From the NCBI GenBank assembly GCA_947378905.1, contig CANCLV010000055.1, positions 1-6,572 on the forward strand: a stretch of DNA of 6,572 nucleotides, in the 5' to 3' direction. Each line of letters starts with the position of its first letter. The first letter of the stretch is position 1. The DNA is from Opitutia bacterium. Lineage in GTDB: Bacteria; Verrucomicrobiota; Verrucomicrobiia; Opitutales; UBA953. Positions 1-5,768 of this stretch are shown piece after piece. The notes under the pieces were generated by a model that worked only from the letters and a program-made list of their open reading frames with translations, had not been told where the DNA came from and searched no databases. Made by a program: the position numbers and the translations under genes.

Positions 1-1920
1 AATGGCGTGAGTCAGTCCGCTATGGCCTCGGTCGTCGCACCTGATTCAACGAATCATCCATTCTTAACAAATTCAAAGTCACTCACTGCTGACGAATTTA
101 AAAAAGCACTCTCGAGTCTCACTGTTGCTGCGCAACGTGGCATGGGTGAACGCTTCGATTCATCCATTGGAGCCAATACGGTTCTCCATCCATTTGGAGG
201 ATTAACCCAGACCACGCCACAAGATGCGATGGTCGCCAAACTGCCTATTTTAAATGGTGAAACTGATGTTTGTACGATTATGGCCTACGGATTTAATCCT
301 GAGATCGCGCAGTGGTCGCCCGGACATGGTGCTGTTTGTGCGGTGGCTGAATCGCTTGCTCGCATTACTGCCGCCGGTGGAAATCCATTGCGAGCACGTT
401 TAACATTTCAGGAGTATTTTGAAAAATTAGGTAATGATTCCAAACGCTGGGGTAAACCCTTGGTTGCATTATTGGGCGCACTCGATGCTCAACTCGAATT
501 TGGTACAGCAGCGATTGGCGGTAAGGATAGTATGTCGGGTTCATTCAAGGATCTCGATGTTCCACCAACGCTGGTTTCATTTGCGATTGTGCCAGCTAAG
601 TCGGGTGAAGTGATTTCAGCTGAATTTAAAAAACCTAATTCCGTTATCGTGCTCGTGGATGTGCCACGTGTTGAATCTTTATTACCCGATTTAAAAGTAG
701 CTAAAAAACAATGGACTGCTGTGCATAGTTTGATGAAGCAGGGCAGGGTCTTGGCTGCATCTGCGGTCAGAAACGGTGGCGTCGGCTATACGCTCGCCCG
801 CATGTCTTTTGGTAATCGAGTCGGCGTTACTCTGAATGCTAATCCATCAGCCGATTTTCTGATACCCAATTATGGATCCATTATTTTGGAAGTAGAATCG
901 ACCGTCGATCTTGGCGAACTGTCGTATCGTATTTTAGGAAAGACTCAGGCGGCTCCTGTTATATCGTGGCCTGGTGTAATCCTTGCTATTGATGAACTAT
1001 TAAAAATTAATGAAGACGTTTTAGAGCCTATTTTTCCAACCAAAGCTAACGAGCCGGCAGGTGAGCCACTGACGTTTAATTTCAATATTCGTTTAAATCA
1101 TAAGCCTCAAATTAGGGTGGCTCGTCCGCGCGTAATCATTCCTGTTTTTCCTGGTAGTAACTGCGAGTACGATACGGCGAAGGCATTTAACCAGGCAGGT
1201 GCTGAGTCAGAAATATTAGTATTAAGAAATGGTAATGCTGAGTCGTTAGCCGAATCTCTGCAGGCCTTGGCTGAAGCCATTAAGCGTTCGCAAATACTCA
1301 TGATTCCTGGCGGATTTTCGGCGGGCGATGAGCCTGATGGGTCGGGTAAATTTATTGCGGCGATTCTTAAGTCGCCCGTGGTTCGTGATGCGACGATGGA
1401 TTTATTAAAATCGCGAGATGGATTAATTTTAGGAATCTGTAACGGATTCCAGGCACTGATTAAGACGGGTTTAGTTCCGTATGGTGAGATTCGTGACGTC
1501 GATCACCACGCTCCGACTTTATTTTATAATTACATTGGCCGACATATCTCTCGTTATGCTTACACTCGTGTAGCTTCAGTGAAATCGCCCTGGTTGTCTA
1601 AGATGTCGGTTGGTCAACAACACACGATTCCATTTTCACACGGAGAGGGCAGGTTTGTAGCGTCGCCTGGTATGATTGATGAATTAGCCCGCCACGGACA
1701 AATCGCCTTCCAGTATTCCGACTCGCTCGGCCAGCCTTCGCACAAAATTGATTTTAATCCTAATGGATCGATTCATGCCGTTGAGGGTATTACCAGTCCG
1801 TGTGGACGTGTCTTAGGTAAGATGGGTCACAGCGAACGCACGGGGCGCGATGTTGCTAAGAATATTCCTGGTAATAAATATCAGCCACTCTTCGAAGGTG
1901 GCGTGGGGTATTTTGAGTGA
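1..1920 (+). CDS. purL: Phosphoribosylformylglycinamidine synthase, single-chain type, C-terminal half (5' partial)
   Basis: This enzyme makes FGAM from FGAR, glutamine and ATP, the fourth step of de novo purine synthesis in the cytoplasm. The reading frame is open to base 1. The GTG at 7 lies inside the protein, so the true start is outside the window and 639 residues are visible. Counting from base 1, residues ~40-190 are the second AIR-synthase-like N domain, with the GGKDSMSG nucleotide/metal loop at 173-180. Residues ~200-350 are its C domain, and ~375-639 form a class I glutamine amidotransferase. In the latter, GGFSAGDE (437-444) is the oxyanion-loop region, Cys480 in GICNGFQ is the nucleophile, and His547 and Glu549 in SHGEGR complete the triad. 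The block RFDSSIGANTVL and the sequence around WSPGHGAV resemble the clostridial-type long PurL (TIGR01857 clade) more than E. coli PurL. The amidotransferase domain is intact. Clade assignment is from memory of the family; the function is near certain. Confidence 0.95.
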   Translation, partial: NGVSQSAMASVVAPDSTNHPFLTNSKSLTADEFKKALSSLTVAAQRGMGERFDSSIGANTVLHPFGGLTQTTPQDAMVAKLPILNGETDVCTIMAYGFNPEIAQWSPGHGAVCAVAESLARITAAGGNPLRARLTFQEYFEKLGNDSKRWGKPLVALLGALDAQLEFGTAAIGGKDSMSGSFKDLDVPPTLVSFAIVPAKSGEVISAEFKKPNSVIVLVDVPRVESLLPDLKVAKKQWTAVHSLMKQGRVLAASAVRNGGVGYTLARMSFGNRVGVTLNANPSADFLIPNYGSIILEVESTVDLGELSYRILGKTQAAPVISWPGVILAIDELLKINEDVLEPIFPTKANEPAGEPLTFNFNIRLNHKPQIRVARPRVIIPVFPGSNCEYDTAKAFNQAGAESEILVLRNGNAESLAESLQALAEAIKRSQILMIPGGFSAGDEPDGSGKFIAAILKSPVVRDATMDLLKSRDGLILGICNGFQALIKTGLVPYGEIRDVDHHAPTLFYNYIGRHISRYAYTRVASVKSPWLSKMSVGQQHTIPFSHGEGRFVASPGMIDELARHGQIAFQYSDSLGQPSHKIDFNPNGSIHAVEGITSPCGRVLGKMGHSERTGRDVAKNIPGNKYQPLFEGGVGYFE

Positions 1921-1926
1921 TTCGAC

Positions 1927-1959
1927 TACCTTAATTATTCGCGTCAGGCTGTTAAGGTA
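1927..1959. terminator. Weak candidate hairpin between convergent genes
   Basis: A perfect 8-bp inverted repeat, TACCTTAA (1927-1934) and TTAAGGTA (1952-1959), encloses a 17-base loop. It occupies most of the 53-base gap between the purL stop and the stop of the convergent PhnA-like gene. The position suits a shared bidirectional terminator. However, the stem is AT-rich, the loop is long, and no T-tract follows on either strand, so it does not meet the usual intrinsic-terminator pattern. It could be a factor-dependent site or chance. Confidence 0.3.
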
Positions 1960-1973
1960 AACTTACAACTATT

Positions 1974-2318
1974 TTAGGCTTTCTTGACGAATTCGGCTTT
2001 GAGTCCGATTTGAGCACCGTCGATCTTGCAATCGATTTGGTGGTCACCGTCAACGAGACGAATATTTTTGGCCTTGGTGCCGCCTTTAATAACGCCAGAA
2101 GATCCGCGCAGTTTTAAATCTTTGATGAGTACAACGGTGTCGCCGTCGGTGAGTACGGTTCCGTTGGCATCTTTAATAATCCGCGGTTTGTCTGAATCGC
2201 TAGGTGCTTCGGGCTTGGTCCACTCGTGTCCGCAGGTCGCACACTCCCAGTGTTTCGTGTGGTTGATGATTTCATTCATTGTGCACTCCGGACAGGTGCT
2301 GGGATTTGATTGGTCCAT
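1974..2318 (-). CDS. PhnA/YjdM-family zinc-ribbon protein
   Basis: A small cytoplasmic protein of the family called PhnA or YjdM. The name comes from its place beside the E. coli phosphonate genes; the family is not phosphonoacetate hydrolase and its biochemical role is unsettled. With the chosen ATG the protein is 114 residues, close to the 111 of E. coli. An N-terminal zinc ribbon has CxxC at 9-12 and CxxC at 26-29, the second inside CATCGHEW. The C-terminal PhnA domain (~46-114) is very well conserved, with IIKDANG, DGDTVVLIKDLK, GTKAKNIRLV, GDHQIDCKIDG and the terminal EFVKK. The frame also opens with a TTG at 2358-2360, which would add 14 residues. I prefer the ATG at 2316-2318 because the family starts just before the first CxxC. 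No Shine-Dalgarno is visible before either start. It lies 51 bases downstream of the photolyase stop in the same direction and could be cotranscribed. Family assignment is firm; function is open. Confidence 0.93.
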   Translation of the reverse strand: MDQSNPSTCPECTMNEIINHTKHWECATCGHEWTKPEAPSDSDKPRIIKDANGTVLTDGDTVVLIKDLKLRGSSGVIKGGTKAKNIRLVDGDHQIDCKIDGAQIGLKAEFVKKA

Positions 2319-2369
2319 GGCAACGAATTCACGGCAATGTCCAGCACTCGACAAGGACAATACCGAATA

Positions 2370-3794
2370 TTATTTATTCCGTAAATTCTTGAACGCTTCG
2401 AGGGCACGATCTCTACCCTCAATTAGACCAATAGCTGGCTTTGGGTAATTAACGCCTAACGTCACGCCTGCGGCCTTTAAGACTTCGGCAGGTGCTTCCC
2501 AGGGTTTATGAATCCACTCGGCGGGCATCTTGGCTAACTCTGGAACATATTTCCGGACATACTCTCCCTGTGGATCAAATTTTTCGCCTTGGAGGACTGG
2601 ATTGAAAACTCGGAAGTAAGGGGCGGCATCGGCGCCACAACCACCCGCCCATTGCCAGCCGAGGGTATTGGAGGCTAAATCGGCATCTACTAAAGTGTCC
2701 CAGAACCATTTAGCCCCGGCCTGCCAGGGTTGAAGTAGGTGTTTAACTAAAACTGATGCAGCAATCATTCTGACGCGGTTATGTTGCCAGCCCGTTAGCC
2801 ATAACTGACGCATGCCGGCGTCCACAATGGGGAATCCAGTTTTACCCTTTTGCCACGCACGAAGAAGTTTGGGGTCGGGCTGCCACGGAAAATCATCGAA
2901 CTCTTTTCGCAAAGCCTTTTCAGGAGTGTGATTGAAATGGTGAAGGAGGTGGTAACCAAATTCACGCCAGCCAATTTCAGCGATGTAGCGCTGCCCACTC
3001 TTAGTCTCGGCGAACGGTGTTTCTTTAATCGCGGTATAAATTTCGAGAGGAGAAATTTGGCCAAAGTGTAAATAGGGAGATAATCGAGAAGTGCCATCGA
3101 TATTAGGAATATCACGGGCTTCGTTATAATCTTTAACGGGAGCTTTTTTGAATTCTGCTAGGCGACTTTCTGCGCCTGCACGCGTAGGGTTCCACTCTTT
3201 AGAAAATTGCTGATCCCATTTTATTTTAGGTAAGAGTTTTAAGCTATCAATCGATACGGTTGATACTGGCTGAGTTGGGCCCTGGATTTTTTTAGGGGCT
3301 TTGGCTGGTGTGCCAAATTGTAAATTAGCTAAGCAGTTTTTCCAAAAGGGGGTGAATACCTGAAACGGATTGCCTGAGAGGTTTTTAATTTTCTGTGGTT
3401 CGTGTAACAGGCTGCCATTAAAGGAATCAACTTTGAGACCTTTATTTCTTAACTGGGTTTTGATTTCTGTGTCGCGCTTCACAATCAACGGTTCGTAGCG
3501 ACGATTCCAAACGACGCTCGTTGCTCCAGTTTCCTTAATCAATTTTTCCAATTCTTTTAAACTGTCGCCTTGGCGAATGATTAAAGGGCTGCCCGCTTTG
3601 TTGAATTGTTCAGCGAGATCAATCAATGCGTGATGCAACCACCATTGAGTCGCTCCGCCGGGACCCCATTCGCCTTCCGATTTTATATCGTGGATATAAA
3701 CAGGAATGACCGAATCGCCGGCAGAGATAGCTGCCTGGAGTGCTGGATTATCAGCTAGACGAAGATCTTGTCTAAACCAGACGAGGGTAGGCAT
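2370..3794 (-). CDS. phrB: Deoxyribodipyrimidine photolyase (class I CPD photolyase)
   Basis: A flavoprotein that uses blue or near-UV light to split cyclobutane pyrimidine dimers in DNA. At 474 residues it has the usual bacterial class I length, with no cryptochrome-type C-terminal tail. Residues 1-~135 form the antenna-binding alpha/beta domain, opening with LVWFRQDLRLADNPAL. The helical FAD domain follows, with TSRLSPYLHFG (235-245), IGWREFGYHLL (274-284), WQKGKTGFPIVDAGMRQL (314-331) and GWQW (379-382). Aligned by eye to E. coli PhrB, the electron-transfer triad W306/W359/W382 maps to W314/W357/W380. The FAD-contacting N378 maps to N376, and the lesion-contacting N341, R342, M345 and W384 map to N339, R340, M343 and W382. 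All are present, which favours CPD repair over a signalling cryptochrome. The antenna cofactor cannot be read from the sequence. The gene lies 51 bases after the M42 peptidase, and a 6-bp hairpin abuts its start codon. Confidence 0.96.
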   Translation of the reverse strand: MPTLVWFRQDLRLADNPALQAAISAGDSVIPVYIHDIKSEGEWGPGGATQWWLHHALIDLAEQFNKAGSPLIIRQGDSLKELEKLIKETGATSVVWNRRYEPLIVKRDTEIKTQLRNKGLKVDSFNGSLLHEPQKIKNLSGNPFQVFTPFWKNCLANLQFGTPAKAPKKIQGPTQPVSTVSIDSLKLLPKIKWDQQFSKEWNPTRAGAESRLAEFKKAPVKDYNEARDIPNIDGTSRLSPYLHFGQISPLEIYTAIKETPFAETKSGQRYIAEIGWREFGYHLLHHFNHTPEKALRKEFDDFPWQPDPKLLRAWQKGKTGFPIVDAGMRQLWLTGWQHNRVRMIAASVLVKHLLQPWQAGAKWFWDTLVDADLASNTLGWQWAGGCGADAAPYFRVFNPVLQGEKFDPQGEYVRKYVPELAKMPAEWIHKPWEAPAEVLKAAGVTLGVNYPKPAIGLIEGRDRALEAFKNLRNK

Positions 3795-3815
3795 GGCATC
3801 AGATTGATAGATGCC
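3795..3815 (-). promoter_or_regulatory. Hairpin directly abutting the phrB start codon
   Basis: On the coding (-) strand the 21 bases just before the phrB ATG read GGCATC, a 9-base loop, then GATGCC, a perfect 6-bp stem ending at the base before ATG. No Shine-Dalgarno is visible. The structure would cover the ribosome-binding region in the mRNA. Immediately upstream on the same strand (+ coordinates 3813-3826) there is a second possible stem, GCGCC-TTCG-GGGGC, with one G-G mismatch and a UUCG-like loop. It shares bases with the first, so the two could be mutually exclusive. A regulatory role is inference only. Confidence 0.3.
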
Positions 3816-3845
3816 CCCGAAGGCGCAAATGACACTGCACTTTTA

Positions 3846-4922
3846 TTACCAAGTGTAGCTTTGGTTTTTCTTAACTTGGCAGGCAAATTCGACCAGGAGT
3901 TGGACGCATTGTTCAACCACGGCTAGATCGACTACTTCTCCCGGCGTGTGCATGTAGCGTAGAGGAATAGAGACCAATCCGCAGGCTACACCACCATTGG
4001 CCATTTGGATGGCACGGGCGTCGGTTCCGGTGGGTCTTGATTCAGCAGCGACTTGATAAGGAATCCCGACTGACTCAGCAGCTGCTACCATTTGGTCGAA
4101 GACGAGAGGACTAATATTGGGGCCGCGGCTGATAATGGGTCCGCCTGATAAAGTGAATTTACCGAACTTGCGATTATCGGCGTCGGGGTGATCCGTCGCG
4201 TGACCCACATCTACGGTAATAGAAACTTGAGGGTTGATGCCTTGAGCGGCGACTTGAGCGCCGCGTGTGCCGATTTCTTCTTGGGTGGTCGCGACAGAGA
4301 CGACGCGGGCGATAAGATCTTTTTGTTTAGCGAGACGACGGAAAGCCTCCATGCAAACATAGGCACCTGCTTTGTCGTCGAACGCTCGAGCGACGCCGAT
4401 GGAGCCACGAAGAATTTCAGGTCCGTCAGAATAGATAGCTGGATCACCGATTCGAACAATGTTTAAGGCGTCGGTGCGATTGTTAACGCCAATATCAATC
4501 CACATATCGTGACGTTCGGGAACGCGCTTTCGATCTTCAGGTGAGAGTAAGTGGACGGCACGTTTTCCTGTAACGCCGAGAACGGGTCCATTGCGGGTGA
4601 GAATGTGAACGCGACGACCAGATGGGATGACGTGATCGTGACCGCCTAAAAATTCGAAGTAGAGAAAACCCTTATCATCAATATGTGAAATGATGAGACC
4701 GATTTCGTCGATGTGACCTGCGAACATTAAGGTTGGTCCGCCTTTACCTTTTAATTCGGCAATACGATTACCGAGCGTGTCTTTGTTATAACTATCGGCC
4801 GAATCTTTGACATAGCGGTCGATGACAGCTTGCGCAGCGAATTCATGACCCGTGGGAGATTTGGCATCGAGGAGTTCTTTGAGAAACTCAGGATAACCTG
4901 ACGACGAAGGCTTTTTGGACAT
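3846..4922 (-). CDS. M42-family metallo-aminopeptidase (FrvX/TET-like)
   Basis: A cytoplasmic co-catalytic dinuclear metal aminopeptidase. Family members form large, usually dodecameric tetrahedral particles that trim short peptides. The 358-residue length is normal for the family, and there is no signal peptide. The expected metal and catalytic residues are all present: His70 in FAGHIDEIG with Asp72 beside it, bridging Asp182 in ARAFDDKAG, Glu215 (catalytic base) and Glu216 (ligand) in TTQEEIG, Asp238 in TVDVGHATD, and His325 in RYMHTPGE. The stretch between ~75 and ~165, including HDHVIPSGRRV, is the PDZ-like dimerisation domain typical of M42. Older annotations call such proteins endoglucanase or cellulase M, which is not supported by biochemistry. 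Substrate preference cannot be read here. The ATG at 4922 is the natural start, with no Shine-Dalgarno before it. A terminator separates it from the DUF1080 gene upstream, so it probably has its own promoter in 4923-4983. It may head a unit with phrB and the PhnA-like gene. Confidence 0.95.
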   Translation of the reverse strand: MSKKPSSSGYPEFLKELLDAKSPTGHEFAAQAVIDRYVKDSADSYNKDTLGNRIAELKGKGGPTLMFAGHIDEIGLIISHIDDKGFLYFEFLGGHDHVIPSGRRVHILTRNGPVLGVTGKRAVHLLSPEDRKRVPERHDMWIDIGVNNRTDALNIVRIGDPAIYSDGPEILRGSIGVARAFDDKAGAYVCMEAFRRLAKQKDLIARVVSVATTQEEIGTRGAQVAAQGINPQVSITVDVGHATDHPDADNRKFGKFTLSGGPIISRGPNISPLVFDQMVAAAESVGIPYQVAAESRPTGTDARAIQMANGGVACGLVSIPLRYMHTPGEVVDLAVVEQCVQLLVEFACQVKKNQSYTW

Positions 4923-5031
4923 AGAATAGGGAATAAGGGTTTAGGCGTAAAAGTCGAGCGAGTGCAGTGAAGTGTTCAGGCATAAAAAAAGCCCAATAAA
5001 ATTGGGCATTTTTCGACAATTTAGGCTTAAA
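4923..5031. repeat. Three imperfect copies of a 13-base motif in the spacer
   Basis: The 109-base spacer between the DUF1080 stop and the M42 start holds three similar 13-mers on the + strand: TTTAGGCGTAAAA (4940-4952), TTCAGGCATAAAA (4975-4987) and TTTAGGCTTAAAT (5020-5032). The shared pattern is TTYAGGCNTAAA, with start-to-start spacing of 35 and 45 bases. The middle copy overlaps the terminator T-tract and the last overlaps the DUF1080 stop codon. The copy nearest M42 could lie in its promoter or leader. This may be a regulator site or chance similarity in an AT-rich spacer. I could not identify a convincing -35/-10 pair here. Confidence 0.25.
4984..5007 (-). terminator. Intrinsic terminator after the DUF1080 gene
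   Basis: On the - strand a perfect 7-bp stem, GCCCAAT / ATTGGGC, with a 3-base loop (TTT) is followed at once by seven Ts (+ coordinates 4990 down to 4984). This is a textbook rho-independent terminator, placed 24 bases after the DUF1080 stop codon. It ends the oxidoreductase/DUF1080 transcript and insulates the M42 gene downstream. On the + strand the same stem is followed by A then five Ts (5008-5013), but no + strand gene ends here. Confidence 0.9.
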
Positions 5032-5766
5032 TTACTTCGAGCTTAAATCTTTGATTTTGACGTTCTTGAACCAAACTTCGTCACCGTGTTCTTGGAGAAG
5101 GATATGACCAGATTCCCATTCGCCGAAGTGTCCGCCATATTTTTTATCAGCGTATTTACTCTTGGCGACGAGGGCTTTGAATTCATCGGTCGTACGATCG
5201 TAAGAAACAACGAGCATACCGTTTAACCAATGTTCGGTTTTTTTACCGTCGGTCTTAACGAGTGCCGTATTCCATTGTTCGATGGGGCTAGGCTTTTTAT
5301 CTTTGTTCGCGGTGATGATGTCGTACAGCGAACCGATGGTGCGGTTACCATTAGTTCCTAATTTTGCATCGGGGTGGTTTTCGTCATCGAGCATTTGGAA
5401 TTCTAAACCGAATGCCGAACCCGCGCCTTGATTGAGGTTGGGTTGTACGAAATATTTTAGACCGCTGTTCGCGCCTTTAGTGAGTTTGAAATCTACGCTG
5501 ACTTCAAACTTGGTGAACTTATCGACGGTGATGATATCGCCAGCAGCGGCAGATTCTTTACCGCCGGTGGATTCGGTGTGGAACATGCCATCCACAATCG
5601 TCCATCCCGCCTTAGGAAACTCAGGGCCTTTAGCGGAGCGCCAACCTTCGGTAGTTTTTCCGTTAAACAATAATTTCCAGCCCGCTGCTTTTTCGGCGTC
5701 GGTTAGCTCATTATCGGCGGCAAAACCTACGAGGGGGATGAGTGCGAGTAATAAATATTTTTTCAT
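5032..5766 (-). CDS. Secreted DUF1080 protein, probable 3-keto-glycoside hydrolase/lyase
   Basis: A member of the DUF1080 family (PF06439, renamed 3-keto-disaccharide hydrolase), a concanavalin-like beta-sandwich. Characterised relatives cleave glycosides whose sugar has first been oxidised to the 3-keto form. The 244-residue protein starts with a short signal peptide: MKKYLLLALIPLVGFA, a lysine pair, a hydrophobic core and probable cleavage after Ala16 (GFA/AD). There is no lipobox cysteine, so it is predicted to be periplasmic or exported. The domain spans ~29-241 with the family's marks: GWKLLFNGKTTEGW (29-42), GWTIVDGMFHT (54-64), ANSGLKYF (99-106), GLEFQMLDDENHPD (120-133), HWLNG (179-183) and the closing ILLQEHGDEVWFKNVKI (222-238). 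The start lies 2 bases past the oxidoreductase stop, which implies one transcript and probable translational coupling. A terminator follows. Family and export are clear; the exact substrate and reaction are inference from relatives. Confidence 0.9.
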   Translation of the reverse strand: MKKYLLLALIPLVGFAADNELTDAEKAAGWKLLFNGKTTEGWRSAKGPEFPKAGWTIVDGMFHTESTGGKESAAAGDIITVDKFTKFEVSVDFKLTKGANSGLKYFVQPNLNQGAGSAFGLEFQMLDDENHPDAKLGTNGNRTIGSLYDIITANKDKKPSPIEQWNTALVKTDGKKTEHWLNGMLVVSYDRTTDEFKALVAKSKYADKKYGGHFGEWESGHILLQEHGDEVWFKNVKIKDLSSK

Positions 5767-5768
5767 AT

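Noticed and set aside
7..9. GTG as the start of purL
   Set aside because: The frame is open to base 1 and the residues at the edge match the middle of a long PurL, so this codon is internal.
2319..2360. Longer start (TTG) for the PhnA-like gene, adding 14 residues
   Set aside because: Family members begin shortly before the first zinc CxxC. The ATG at 2316-2318 gives the normal length and the extension has no family resemblance or Shine-Dalgarno.
2026..2448. 140-codon open frame on the + strand
   Set aside because: It lies antisense to the strongly conserved PhnA-like gene and the end of phrB. Its translation resembles no known family, so it is a shadow frame.
2370..3794. Cryptochrome photoreceptor instead of photolyase
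   Set aside because: There is no C-terminal extension, and the Asn near the flavin and the lesion-contact residues match class I CPD photolyases.
3846..4922. Annotation of the M42 gene as a cellulase or endoglucanase
   Set aside because: All dinuclear metal ligands and the catalytic Glu of M42 aminopeptidases are present. The cellulase name is a historical label without support in the sequence.
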